Assembly: GCF_014076845.1 (NCBI RefSeq)
Contig: NZ_JACGUT010000003.1
Coordinates: 1 to 64,000 of the forward strand
Source: Colwellia sp. MB3u-41
GTDB taxonomy: Bacteria; Pseudomonadota; Gammaproteobacteria; Enterobacterales; Alteromonadaceae
Reading direction: 5' to 3'
Length of the DNA: 64,000 nt
A program made the position numbers and the translations under genes. Positions 21,111 through 29,842 of this stretch are shown here, piece after piece; positions within the stretch are counted from its first letter, which is position 1; every line of letters starts with the position of its first letter. A model generated the notes under the pieces. It was not told the origin of the DNA. It did not search any database and saw only the letters and a list, made by a program, of their open reading frames with translations.

Positions 21111-21689
21111 TTGAAAATTTTTTCAAAGATGTATGAATGGACACTTCGTTTTGCTGAGCATAAATTTGCGCCAAGAATGCTGGCACTATTAACGTTTGCT
21201 GAATCTATATTCTTTCCTATCCCCCCTGACGTGCTGCTTGCGCCAATGGTCTTAGCTAAACCGAATAAAGCATGGTCATACGCAACGTTAACGACGGTTG
21301 CTTCTATTTTGGGGGGCTCGGTTGGTTATTTACTTGGTTATTATATGTTTGAACCTTGGATACAACCGGCAATTACCGCTCTGGGAAAACAAGAGGCCTT
21401 TGATGCTGTGGTGTTATGGTTTGTGCAGTGGGGTGTTTGGGTGGTTTTTATTGCGGGCTTCTCACCGATCCCTTATAAATTATTTACCGTGAGTGCCGGT
21501 TTCTTACAAATGGCCTTTCTACCTTTTTTAATCGCTTCTGCGATTGGCCGTGGCATGAGGTTTTTCTTGGTTGCAGGCGTTATTCGTTGGGGCGGCGCAG
21601 CAATGGAACAAAAGATAAGGCAATGGGTAGATTTACTGGGTTGGATCATTGTTGGACTTATCATCGTTGCTTATTTTTTATTGCGGTAA
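21111..21689 (+). CDS. YqaA-family (DedA-like) inner membrane protein
   Basis: A 192-residue protein of the VTT/DedA-like group related to E. coli YqaA. The hallmark is the segment FAESIFFPIPPDVLLAPMVL near residue 28, followed by GGSVGYLLGYY and, later, FIAGFSPIPYKLFTVSAGF and AIGRGMRFFLVA. DedA-type proteins are thought to move or flip membrane lipids; YqaA itself is not well characterised. The start is a TTG at 21111 with AAAGG nine bases upstream; an ATG at 21129 has no ribosome site. It sits between pcm and nlpD, as in several marine gammaproteobacteria. Confidence 0.9.
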   Translation: MKIFSKMYEWTLRFAEHKFAPRMLALLTFAESIFFPIPPDVLLAPMVLAKPNKAWSYATLTTVASILGGSVGYLLGYYMFEPWIQPAITALGKQEAFDAVVLWFVQWGVWVVFIAGFSPIPYKLFTVSAGFLQMAFLPFLIASAIGRGMRFFLVAGVIRWGGAAMEQKIRQWVDLLGWIIVGLIIVAYFLLR

Positions 21690-21718
21690 ATAAATATCGA
21701 CAACATTAGGAATGCTTT

Positions 21719-22579
21719 TTGACTTTACATATTGAACACTATTTTTTTCTGCCCTATAAAAAGCTCACCTATGTCGCTTTTTTAGCGCTTAGTTTGTTCT
21801 TCGCGGGCTGTTCTTCGAACCATAAACCTGCACCTGTTGTTGATGTTCAAGGCTCCATCCCTTTAAGCAAACGTCTTAAAAGCAGCTTAAAGGGACGTGA
21901 ATACATAGTCAAAAAAGGTGAAACTTTATATTCTATTGCGTGGCGTGCTAATGTTGATATTAATCGCTTGGCAATGTTCAATAACCTAGCGTCACCTTAC
22001 AGAATATTTCCTGGACAAAAATTATTTCTAGTCAAAAATTCTGCTCAAGCCAGTAATCATATAGCTCGCGTTGAAAAGCAAAAAAATAAGAAACCAATAA
22101 GGGTAAAAAAACCTGTTGCATCAAATAAAAAGCAGGCGTATGGTAAAAACGTAAGAGAGCAAAAAGTAAACAACAAAACCTCTGCAAATGGCACAACATT
22201 TTCTCAAAAGATAAGGACTTGGTTGTGGCCTGCTAAAGGAAAAGTCATTGAAGGGTTTTCTACAGCAAAACAAGGTAATAAAGGAATAAATATCGCAGGT
22301 ACACGCGGTGACTCGGTTAAATCAACAGCTAATGGCGTAGTCGTTTATGCCGGTGATGCTTTACGAGGATATGGACGGTTAATTATTGTTAAACATAATG
22401 ATGATTACCTTAGTGCTTATGCTCATAATGAGAGTATCTTAGTTAAAGAACAGCAGTTGATAAAAGCGGGTCAAGTTATCGCTAAAATGGGTGATACAGA
22501 CGCTGAAAGAGTTATGCTTCATTTTGAAGTTCGCTTTCGCGGAAAATCAGTTAATCCAATGAAGTATCTGTCGAAATAA
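21719..22579 (+). CDS. nlpD: NlpD-type lipoprotein, amidase activator
   Basis: Outer-membrane lipoprotein that activates the septal amidase AmiC during daughter-cell separation. The 286 residues contain a signal peptide with lipobox FFAGC (Cys31), a LysM peptidoglycan-binding domain (about 61-105, YIVKKGETLYSIA to FPGQKLFLV), a basic linker, and an M23/LytM domain (about 170-283). The LytM domain lacks the first zinc His (NKGINIA replaces it), so it should be catalytically dead, as in NlpD/EnvC regulators. No ATG is available; translation must begin at the TTG at 21719, preceded by AGGA. The promoter of rpoS commonly lies inside this gene in related bacteria. Confidence 0.94.
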   Translation: MTLHIEHYFFLPYKKLTYVAFLALSLFFAGCSSNHKPAPVVDVQGSIPLSKRLKSSLKGREYIVKKGETLYSIAWRANVDINRLAMFNNLASPYRIFPGQKLFLVKNSAQASNHIARVEKQKNKKPIRVKKPVASNKKQAYGKNVREQKVNNKTSANGTTFSQKIRTWLWPAKGKVIEGFSTAKQGNKGINIAGTRGDSVKSTANGVVVYAGDALRGYGRLIIVKHNDDYLSAYAHNESILVKEQQLIKAGQVIAKMGDTDAERVMLHFEVRFRGKSVNPMKYLSK

Positions 22580-22581
22580 TA

Positions 22582-22603
22582 AATAATAATAATAATAATA
22601 AAT
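22582..22603. repeat. AAT trinucleotide run between nlpD and rpoS
   Basis: Six uninterrupted AAT triplets (22582-22599), with degenerate copies on both sides, lie directly after the nlpD stop in what should be the rpoS leader. Slippage here would change leader length but no reading frame. Confidence 0.7.
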
Positions 22604-22665
22604 TGGAGTTCGTGTGAATACTTAATCAGTGATAGTAGACTTTGCAGCATATCGGGAGATACAGC

Positions 22666-23589
22666 ATGGGTATAGAAAAAGAATTAGTAAATACTGTTGT
22701 AGATAAAAATGAGTCAACTAAAGCATCATCTAAAGATAGAGAAGATGCTCCATCAAATTTAGATGCTACTCAGTTGTATTTAAGTGAAATTGGTTTTTCT
22801 CCGCTACTTAGCGCAGAAGAAGAAGTCTATTTTTCTCGCCTTGCTCTTAAAGGTGACGAGCCCTCTAGAAAACGCATGATCGAAAGTAACTTGCGTTTAG
22901 TTGTTAAAATTTCCCGTCGCTATAACAATCGTGGTTTGCCATTACTCGACTTAATTGAAGAAGGTAATTTAGGTTTGATCCGCGCCGTAGAAAAATTCGA
23001 CCCAGAACGTGGCTTCCGTTTTTCAACTTATGCAACATGGTGGATACGTCAAACGATTGAACGTGCCATTATGAATCAAACCCGCACTATCCGTTTACCT
23101 ATCCATGTCGTAAAAGAACTCAATATTTATTTACGCACCTCGCGTGAATTGGTCCAAAAACTTGACCATGAACCTACCGCAGAAGATATTGCTGAACAGC
23201 TTGATGTCCCGGTGGCTAATGTTACTAAAATGCTACGTTTGAATGAGCGTATGACATCGGTTGATTCACCTTTTGGTGGTGAAAACGACAAAGTATTATT
23301 AGACGTTATTCCTGATGACAAGAGTGGCGGCCCAGAAGGCAGCCTACAAACTACAGATATTAAAAATAACATTATTCATTGGCTAAATGAATTGAACTCT
23401 AAGCAACGTGAAGTACTTGCTCGTCGTTTTGGTTTGTTAGGCTACGAGGCGGCAACATTAGAAGACGTTGGCGTAGAAATTGGTTTGACACGTGAACGTG
23501 TTCGCCAAATTCAAGTTGAAGCACTTAAGCGTTTACGGGATATATTGAGCCAACAAGATTTATCAATAGAAGCCTTGTTCCAAGCTTAA
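22666..23589 (+). CDS. rpoS: RNA polymerase sigma factor RpoS
   Basis: Stationary-phase and general-stress sigma factor. The 307 residues show region 1.2 ([21 protein letters not shown]), region 2 with [46 protein letters not shown] and the -10-melting segment [16 protein letters not shown], region 3, and region 4 with the helix-turn-helix [18 protein letters not shown]. The [21 protein letters not shown] wording and length separate it from RpoD and RpoH. I chose the ATG at 22666, preceded by GGGAG; an in-frame TTG at 22642 is less likely. It is followed by a strong bidirectional terminator. Confidence 0.97.
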   Translation: MGIEKELVNTVVDKNESTKASSKDREDAPSNLDATQLYLSEIGFSPLLSAEEEVYFSRLALKGDEPSRKRMIESNLRLVVKISRRYNNRGLPLLDLIEEGNLGLIRAVEKFDPERGFRFSTYATWWIRQTIERAIMNQTRTIRLPIHVVKELNIYLRTSRELVQKLDHEPTAEDIAEQLDVPVANVTKMLRLNERMTSVDSPFGGENDKVLLDVIPDDKSGGPEGSLQTTDIKNNIIHWLNELNSKQREVLARRFGLLGYEAATLEDVGVEIGLTRERVRQIQVEALKRLRDILSQQDLSIEALFQA

Positions 23590-23607
23590 TTAACTGATTG
23601 AGTCTAT

Positions 23608-23635
23608 AAAAAAACCAGCATTTGCTGGTTTTTTT
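23608..23635. terminator. Bidirectional terminator between rpoS and mutS
   Basis: CCAGCA and TGCTGG pair around TT, flanked by seven A on the left (23608-23614) and seven T on the right (23629-23635). It lies 18 bases after the rpoS stop and 18 before the mutS stop on the other strand, so it can end both transcripts. Confidence 0.88.
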
Positions 23636-23652
23636 ATGCCAACCATAAGCGG

Positions 23653-26232
23653 TTAAATTTTACTTTTAAACTCAAACAATAAATCTAATGCTTGTTTAGG
23701 GGTTAAATCATTGACATCAATTGATGATAAGGACTCAAGTATGGGGTGAGTATTTTCAATAAATGAAAGTTGCTCAAAAGGTTGCTGTTCAACATTGATA
23801 ATAGAAGGCGTCTGTTGTTTTTCAAGTTCAGCCAAGCGTTGTTTTGCTCGTTGAATAACCGGCTTAGGCACACCAGCTAATTGTGCTACTTGTAAGCCAA
23901 AGCTTTTGCTTGCAGCACCTTCTTGAACCCTATGCATAAAGACAATGGTATCACCATGTTCAACCGCATCTAAATGTACATTAACCAGTGTCGGTATTTG
24001 CTCGGCTAAAAGTGTTAATTCAAAATAGTGGCTGGCAAACAAAGTAAAAGCTTTGGTTTTAATCGCCAGCATTTCAGCGCACGCCCAAGCAAGAGATAAA
24101 CCATCATAAGTACTGGTACCTCGACCTATTTCATCCAATAACACTAAACTTTTTTCTGTCGCATTATGCAAGATATTAGCGGTTTCTGTCATCTCAACCA
24201 TAAAAGTTGATCGGCCACTGGCTAGATCATCAGACGCACCAATACGGGTAAATATACGATCAACCATACTAATACTTGCTGAATCTGCCGGTACATAACA
24301 ACCAATATGAGCCAATAAAACAATGAGTGCCGTTTGCCGCATATAGGTTGATTTACCGCCCATGTTAGGGCCAGTAATTATCAGCATTTTACGTTCGGTA
24401 TTTAACGTTACTGGATTGGCAATAAAGGGTTCGCTTGTCATTAACTCGACAACAGGGTGGCGACCCGCGCTAATTTCAATACCGTTATTTTTTGTTAAAT
24501 TGGGTTGTACGTAATTCAAGCTCTCGGCACGTTCAGCAAAAGTATTCAAGACATCTAACTCGGCAATTGCTTGTGCAAGTAACTGCAGCTTTTCTAAATC
24601 GGGTAAGACTAAATCGAACAGTTCATCATATAAACGTTTTTCCAATGCGAGAAATTTACTTTGGGCACTGAGTACTCTCTCTTCGTGTTGTTTTAGTTCA
24701 TTGGTAATAAAACGTTCGTTATTTTTTAAGGTTTGTCGACGAATATAATCATCAGGTACATCGTTCGCGGCAGTACGACTCATTTCAATAAAGAAGCCAT
24801 GAACCCTGTTATAACCTACTTTTAAGGAACTAATACCCGTACGTTCTTTTTCACGCGCTTCGAGTTGGGCAAGAAATTCAGTAGCACCATCACTTAAGTC
24901 ACGTAACACATCAAGTTCTTCATGATAGCCTTTGGCAATAACACCACCATCACGGATAAGAACGGGTGGGTTTTCAACTAAAGCATGTTGTAATAAGTCG
25001 TGTAAGTTGGGTATCGGAAAACTTTGTGACGCTAATTCAGTGATATGTGCTTGCTGACAAGCGTGTAAATGTTGCTGAAGTTCAGGCAATTGACTTAAGG
25101 CATTACGTAAACGAGCAAAATCTCTTGGACGCGCAGAGCGTAAGGCAATGCGAGAAACAATACGCTCAATATCACCAAAAGATTTAAGTTGGCTAAATAA
25201 TTCAGACGTTAAATCTTGTGACAATAGTTCACTAATTGCATTTTGACGTGCGGTTAATATGTTTAAATCACGTAAAGGAAAATGTAACCAACGCTTCAGT
25301 AATCTAGAACCCATTGGTGTCGCTGACTTGTCTAATACCGATGCGAGGGTATTTTCAAAGCCACCCTGTAAGTTTTGCGTGAGTTCTAAATTACGACGAG
25401 TTGCCGCATCTAAAATGACACCAGAAGCAGAAGACTCACAAATAATGGCTCGAATGTGAGGAAGCGCACTGCGTTGACATTCTTTTACATATTGGAATAA
25501 GCAACCAGCGGCCATTAAGCCTAATGATTTATCATCAACACCAAAGCCAGAAAGTTCTTTAGTGCCAAATTGTGTATTGAGTAAATTAATGGCCGTGTCT
25601 AAATCAAATTCCCATTCAGATCTTCTTCTTAACCCTTGATAGCCTTTTAGTAACTCTGGCGCTGAGAACGACTCACTGTAGAGGAGTTCAGCAGGAGATA
25701 AACGCTGTAATTCAGCTTGTAACTGCTCGATGGTGCTTGGCTCGGTCAGTACAAAGCGGCCACTGGTCATATCAAGATAAGACAGTCCAAAGCGTTGCGA
25801 TGACTTATTATTGCCTTCACTTACCGCAACAATTAGGTTGTCATGCTTATCAAGTAATAATGCTTCATCACTCACTGTGCCTGGGGTAATAACTCTAACA
25901 ACTTTACGTTCAACAGGACCTTTACTGGTTGCTGGGTCACCAATTTGTTCACAAATGGCAACAGATTCACCCAGTTGTACTAATTTTGCTAGATAATTCT
26001 CCACCGCATGATAGGGAACGCCTGCCATTGGTATAGCATTGCCACCTGTCTTGCCGCGAGCGGTTAATGAAATATCGAGCAAATCAGATGCTTTTTTCGC
26101 ATCATCAAAAAATAATTCGTAAAAGTCACCCATGCGATAAAAAATTAAAATATGAGGGAACTCAGCTTTAATGGTTAAGTACTGGCGCATCATAGGGGTG
26201 TGTGAGGATAAGTCTAAGTTTGCTGTCGTCAT
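23653..26232 (-). CDS. mutS: DNA mismatch repair protein MutS
   Basis: Recognises mispaired bases and small loops and recruits MutL. The protein has the mismatch-binding N-terminal domain with [15 protein letters not shown] (the Phe-x-Glu mismatch probe), connector, lever and clamp domains, and a C-terminal ABC-type ATPase with Walker [35 protein letters not shown] as Walker B and signature region, and FASHYFELT. The C-terminal tetramerisation tail ends [10 protein letters not shown] use ATG 26232 (859 residues) because it aligns with E. coli MutS; an in-frame ATG at 26250 would add six residues. Neither has a clear ribosome site. It diverges from recA. Confidence 0.97.
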   Translation of the reverse strand: MTTANLDLSSHTPMMRQYLTIKAEFPHILIFYRMGDFYELFFDDAKKASDLLDISLTARGKTGGNAIPMAGVPYHAVENYLAKLVQLGESVAICEQIGDPATSKGPVERKVVRVITPGTVSDEALLLDKHDNLIVAVSEGNNKSSQRFGLSYLDMTSGRFVLTEPSTIEQLQAELQRLSPAELLYSESFSAPELLKGYQGLRRRSEWEFDLDTAINLLNTQFGTKELSGFGVDDKSLGLMAAGCLFQYVKECQRSALPHIRAIICESSASGVILDAATRRNLELTQNLQGGFENTLASVLDKSATPMGSRLLKRWLHFPLRDLNILTARQNAISELLSQDLTSELFSQLKSFGDIERIVSRIALRSARPRDFARLRNALSQLPELQQHLHACQQAHITELASQSFPIPNLHDLLQHALVENPPVLIRDGGVIAKGYHEELDVLRDLSDGATEFLAQLEAREKERTGISSLKVGYNRVHGFFIEMSRTAANDVPDDYIRRQTLKNNERFITNELKQHEERVLSAQSKFLALEKRLYDELFDLVLPDLEKLQLLAQAIAELDVLNTFAERAESLNYVQPNLTKNNGIEISAGRHPVVELMTSEPFIANPVTLNTERKMLIITGPNMGGKSTYMRQTALIVLLAHIGCYVPADSASISMVDRIFTRIGASDDLASGRSTFMVEMTETANILHNATEKSLVLLDEIGRGTSTYDGLSLAWACAEMLAIKTKAFTLFASHYFELTLLAEQIPTLVNVHLDAVEHGDTIVFMHRVQEGAASKSFGLQVAQLAGVPKPVIQRAKQRLAELEKQQTPSIINVEQQPFEQLSFIENTHPILESLSSIDVNDLTPKQALDLLFEFKSKI

Positions 26233-26250
26233 TTCTATGCGGTAACTCAT

Positions 26251-26569
26251 AAGTTCAATGAAAGAGTAAGGTCACAATTATGTCATAACTGGCAAATTTA
26301 GACTCTATTTATTTAACTAAAGTTTTTACTGAATACGATAAGATTTATGAAAGGATTTTACAGTGATAATATAAATAGTAACTTTTTGGTGAGTAATGAT
26401 TAAAAGTTATTAATGTTCGTTATGTTTTTGTTTATCAATGACTTAAAAGTCAACTCGTTTTGTTTTTGATAATATAATTAAAATAGTTGTAAAAAAGCTT
26501 GATACTGTACGGTCATACAGTATACTTGCTTCATCAAAACGAAATCTTAGCAACATCGGCGGAACAAAC
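26251..26569. other. mutS-recA intergenic region
   Basis: A 319-base AT-rich divergent promoter region. I see no gene in it. Its only clear elements are the recA promoter and LexA box at 26499-26526; the mutS promoter is not evident. Confidence 0.5.
26499..26526 (+). promoter_or_regulatory. recA promoter with overlapping LexA box
   Basis: The SOS box TACTGTACGGTCATACAGTA (26503-26522) has the CTG-N10-CAG form and flanking TA on both sides. It fills the spacer of a promoter with -35 TTGATA (26499-26504), 16 bases, and -10 TATACT (26521-26526), so bound LexA would block RNA polymerase directly. Confidence 0.92.
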
Positions 26570-27607
26570 ATGAAAGATGATAAAGAAAAAGCATTAGCAG
26601 CAGCATTAAGTCAAATTGAAAGACAATTTGGTAAAGGCTCAATTATGAAACTTGGTGATAATAACACCATGGATGTTGAAACCATTTCTACAGGTTCATT
26701 AGCGCTTGATGTTGCACTCGGTGCGGGTGGTTTGCCACTTGGGCGTGTTGTTGAAATTTATGGTCCTGAATCAAGTGGTAAAACAACCTTAACACTTGAA
26801 GTTATTGCTGAAGCTCAGCGTAACGGTAAAGTGTGTGCCTTTGTTGATGCTGAACATGCACTTGACCCTATTTATGCTGAAAAGTTAGGTGTTAACATCA
26901 ACGAATTACTTGTTTCTCAGCCTGATACTGGTGAGCAAGCATTGGAAATTTGTGACATGCTAACGCGTTCAGGTGCTATAGACGTTATTGTTGTCGATTC
27001 TGTTGCTGCACTTACACCCAAAGCAGAAATTGAAGGCGATATGGGCGACTCACACATGGGTTTACAAGCCCGTATGCTTTCACAAGCAATGCGTAAGTTA
27101 ACGGGTAACTTGAAAAAATCAAATACCATGATTATTTTCATTAACCAAATTCGTATGAAAATTGGTGTAATGTTTGGTTCTCCTGAAACCACAACGGGTG
27201 GTAATGCACTTAAGTTTTATGCTTCTGTTCGTTTAGATATTCGACGTATCGGTGCTGTAAAAGCAGGCGACGAAATTATTGGTAATGAAACCCGCGTAAA
27301 AGTGGTTAAAAACAAAATAGCGCCTCCTTTTAAACAAGCTGAATTTCAAATTTTATATGGGGAAGGGATTAACAGCTTAGGTGAATTAATTGACCTAGGT
27401 GTTCAGCATAATATGGTTGAAAAAGCGGGTTCTTGGTACAGTTACAATGGCGATCGTATTGGCCAAGGTAAAGCAAACGCTTCTAAATCGTTAGCAGAAA
27501 AACCTGAAATGGCAAAAGAGCTTGATAAACGTTTACGTGAATTACTGTTAGTTAAAAGCGTAAGAGCGGGTGATAAATTACCTAAAGAAGAAGCGGTTAC
27601 CGAATAA
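26570..27607 (+). CDS. recA: Recombinase RecA
   Basis: ATP-dependent strand-exchange protein of homologous recombination and the co-protease that triggers LexA self-cleavage. The 345 residues show Walker [10 protein letters not shown] (65-73), the [11 protein letters not shown]-like segment [11 protein letters not shown], Walker [11 protein letters not shown], loop L1 and L2 regions with [18 protein letters not shown]-like wording, and [14 protein letters not shown]. The C-terminal acidic tail is short. Expression is under LexA control by the box at 26503-26522. recX, which follows recA in many relatives, is not here; a terminator closes the gene instead. Confidence 0.98.
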   Translation: MKDDKEKALAAALSQIERQFGKGSIMKLGDNNTMDVETISTGSLALDVALGAGGLPLGRVVEIYGPESSGKTTLTLEVIAEAQRNGKVCAFVDAEHALDPIYAEKLGVNINELLVSQPDTGEQALEICDMLTRSGAIDVIVVDSVAALTPKAEIEGDMGDSHMGLQARMLSQAMRKLTGNLKKSNTMIIFINQIRMKIGVMFGSPETTTGGNALKFYASVRLDIRRIGAVKAGDEIIGNETRVKVVKNKIAPPFKQAEFQILYGEGINSLGELIDLGVQHNMVEKAGSWYSYNGDRIGQGKANASKSLAEKPEMAKELDKRLRELLLVKSVRAGDKLPKEEAVTE

Positions 27608-27630
27608 GCTGTTATTAGTCATCTATATCT

Positions 27631-27662
27631 TAATAAGCCATCGCATTTGCGGTGGCTTATTA
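27631..27662 (+). terminator. recA terminator
   Basis: A 15-base stem with one G-U pair (27631-27645 with 27648-27662) and a TT loop begins 24 bases after the recA stop. The outer part is AT-rich (TAATAAG with CTTATTA) and gives the U-rich end needed for intrinsic termination. Confidence 0.8.
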
Positions 27663-27728
27663 TATCTGAAGAATGTAAATTTGATTATTATAATCAATTA
27701 ATAGTCGCTATTCATTTACAATGAAGCG

Positions 27729-28604
27729 TTAGCGCTTTATTGCCACAACCGTAATATATTTAATAAGACCTTTTTCGTATTTATCTAATTTAACTTCAGC
27801 AATTTCTGACATTAAAGCCGCAATTGTCTTGGGCAGTGTTGTTTTAAAGTCTACTTTATCTAATCGACAAGCATTAATGACGTTTTCGGTCATATCTTCA
27901 GCATATAAAATATCCATGCCAGGAATTAAATTCTGTTTAAAAGCTAAAAAATCATCATAAAGCTTCTCATCCGGGAAAAATATATCGGTATAGAGAAAGA
28001 AGCCTCCAGGTTTAAGTTTATCACTAACTTGGCGATAAAATTGATTGATATTTGAGTAACAATGCGATGATTCAACATTAAAGATAATATCAATACTGTT
28101 GTCTTCAATATTTAAGGCACATGCGTCGCCCTCTATATAGTGCAGGCCTTCTATTTTGTGAGTGTTAGCACAAAAAGTTACTTGATTTTTATTTAGGTCA
28201 ACGCCTGTTGCTTGTTTTGGATTATAATATTTTTTAACAAAAGCTAAGCCACCGCCACGTCCACTTCCTATTTCTAAAATCGATTTATCGGTTAGGACTT
28301 CGCTTAAACCAAGCTTGAATGCTTGAATTAGCATGTTGTTGTAAAGCGATATTTGATGTTTCCATTTTTTATCAATGTCATCTAATAAAATTTCACATGG
28401 AGCGAAGCCATGATTCATAAAAATAAGCGCTTCTTCATCTTGTATATCTTTTAATATACTGTCATAAGTTTTAATGACGTCATTATTATGTCGTTCTACC
28501 GGGGAAAGTACTTTTATAGTCAAGGGTAAAATCTGCCATGTTTTCTTCAGAGTTTTGATATTACCGCAATCTAATAAAAAATAACACTTCAAGATGTTAC
28601 TCAT
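27729..28604 (-). CDS. Class I SAM-dependent methyltransferase of natural-product type
   Basis: A 291-residue methyltransferase with a Rossmann core: motif I ILEIGSGRGGG (residues 109-119), the acidic residue of motif II in GVDLNKNQ (Asp136), then DNSIDIIFNVESSHCY and LKPGGFFLYTDIFFP. The GSGRGGG and NVESSHCY wording resembles methyltransferases of secondary metabolism (phthiotriol-, sterol- and macrolide-modifying types) rather than housekeeping RNA or ubiquinone enzymes. An N-terminal segment with IFMNHGFAP is also typical of that group. The substrate is unknown. It stands alone between recA and metA on the minus strand, has no evident ribosome site, and its coding region is somewhat AT-richer than its neighbours, so acquisition by transfer is possible. 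Confidence 0.85.
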   Translation of the reverse strand: MSNILKCYFLLDCGNIKTLKKTWQILPLTIKVLSPVERHNNDVIKTYDSILKDIQDEEALIFMNHGFAPCEILLDDIDKKWKHQISLYNNMLIQAFKLGLSEVLTDKSILEIGSGRGGGLAFVKKYYNPKQATGVDLNKNQVTFCANTHKIEGLHYIEGDACALNIEDNSIDIIFNVESSHCYSNINQFYRQVSDKLKPGGFFLYTDIFFPDEKLYDDFLAFKQNLIPGMDILYAEDMTENVINACRLDKVDFKTTLPKTIAALMSEIAEVKLDKYEKGLIKYITVVAIKR

Positions 28605-28696
28605 AAATAAATACAGATAGGTTATTATACATTAACAATCTGCTTACTTTCAATGCCAAAGCAATGAGTTACTTATTTAATGAAATAAAACGTTAT

Positions 28697-28745
28697 AGAC
28701 GTCTATACGTTTAGATGTTGACATAGCTATAAATACACGTACCAT
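28697..28745 (+). promoter_or_regulatory. MetJ-type operator and promoter of metA-metH
   Basis: Three abutting 8-base met boxes run from 28697: AGACGTCT (perfect consensus), ATACGTTT (6 of 8) and AGATGTTG (5 of 8). They lead straight into a perfect -35 TTGACA (28718-28723), with TACCAT as a plausible -10 at 28740-28745 (16-base spacer). Tandem met boxes overlapping the -35 are how MetJ with S-adenosylmethionine represses methionine genes. The metA start lies 91 bases downstream of the -10. Confidence 0.75.
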
Positions 28746-28835
28746 CAAATACTCATATTTATATAAAAGTTAATACGTGAAATTAGAGAACAAAGTGTTC
28801 ATGCTTGTTTGACATTATTTGATTAGGTAAACGCT

Positions 28836-29783
28836 ATGCCCATTAAAATTCCAGATTTATTACCTGCTTTGTCTATTTTAGGTGAAGAAAATATTTTTGT
28901 AATGTCTGAGCGTAGAGCGGCAAGTCAAGAAATTCGCCCAATGAAAGTCGCTATTCTCAATCTAATGCCTAATAAAATTGAAACAGAAGTTCAAATATTA
29001 CGGGTATTGTCTAATACACCTTTACAAATAAATGTTGATTTTGTACGTATTCACGCCAATGAATCCAAACATACGCCGAAAGAGCACTTAGATAATTTTT
29101 ACCGTCTCTTTGATGACATTAAGAATACGCAATACGATGGCTTAATTATAACCGGTGCACCATTGGCGTTAATGGAATACGAAAAAGTAACTTTCTGGGA
29201 TAAAATTTGTGAAATATTTGATTGGGCTGAAGAAAATGTCACCTCAACAATGTTTTCTTGTTGGGCTGCTCATGCCGCTCTATATCATCACTATGGATTA
29301 CGACGACATTTAAGAAAAGAAAAATTATCCGGTGTTTTTAAACATAGCCCCATCGACCAAAAAGAACAGCTTACCCGCGGCTTTGAAGAATTTTTTAATG
29401 TCCCACACTCACGATTTGGATATATTGATAAATCTGATTACCTCTCAATTCCTGAATTAAAGATTATTGCTGAATCTCCTCAAGCAGGGGTTTACGTGGT
29501 CGCGAGCAAAAATAAACAGCAGGTCTATTTAACCGGTCATCCAGAATATGACTCAACCACACTAGATGAAGAGTTTCAACGTGACCTTAAAGCCGATATT
29601 AACGCAGTTATGCCCAATAATTACTATATTAATGATGACATAACAAAAGTGCCACACAGTTCATGGCGTAGTCATGCCAGTTTGTTATTTACTAATTGGT
29701 TAAACTATTATGTCTATCAGATCACACCGTACAAGCTAGACGCAACAAATATTAAAGCAATACACCCAGATGCAGAAATATAA
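28836..29783 (+). CDS. metA: Homoserine O-succinyltransferase
   Basis: First dedicated step of methionine synthesis, acylating homoserine from succinyl-CoA (acetyl-CoA in some relatives). The family triad is in place: Cys142 in FSCWAAHAALYHHYG, and His235 and Glu237 in LTGHPEYD. Other conserved pieces are LNLMPNKIETEVQILR and TGAPLALMEYEKVTFWDKI. The 315 residues match the family length. Acyl donor choice cannot be settled by eye. It is followed 59 bases later by metH, and the MetJ-like operator upstream suggests joint repression by methionine. Confidence 0.95.
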   Translation: MPIKIPDLLPALSILGEENIFVMSERRAASQEIRPMKVAILNLMPNKIETEVQILRVLSNTPLQINVDFVRIHANESKHTPKEHLDNFYRLFDDIKNTQYDGLIITGAPLALMEYEKVTFWDKICEIFDWAEENVTSTMFSCWAAHAALYHHYGLRRHLRKEKLSGVFKHSPIDQKEQLTRGFEEFFNVPHSRFGYIDKSDYLSIPELKIIAESPQAGVYVVASKNKQQVYLTGHPEYDSTTLDEEFQRDLKADINAVMPNNYYINDDITKVPHSSWRSHASLLFTNWLNYYVYQITPYKLDATNIKAIHPDAEI

Positions 29784-29842
29784 ACAGTGTCGGATATATT
29801 TAGCCATTAAATTAAGTTTGAAAGTAAAAGTAGAGAAATCGT

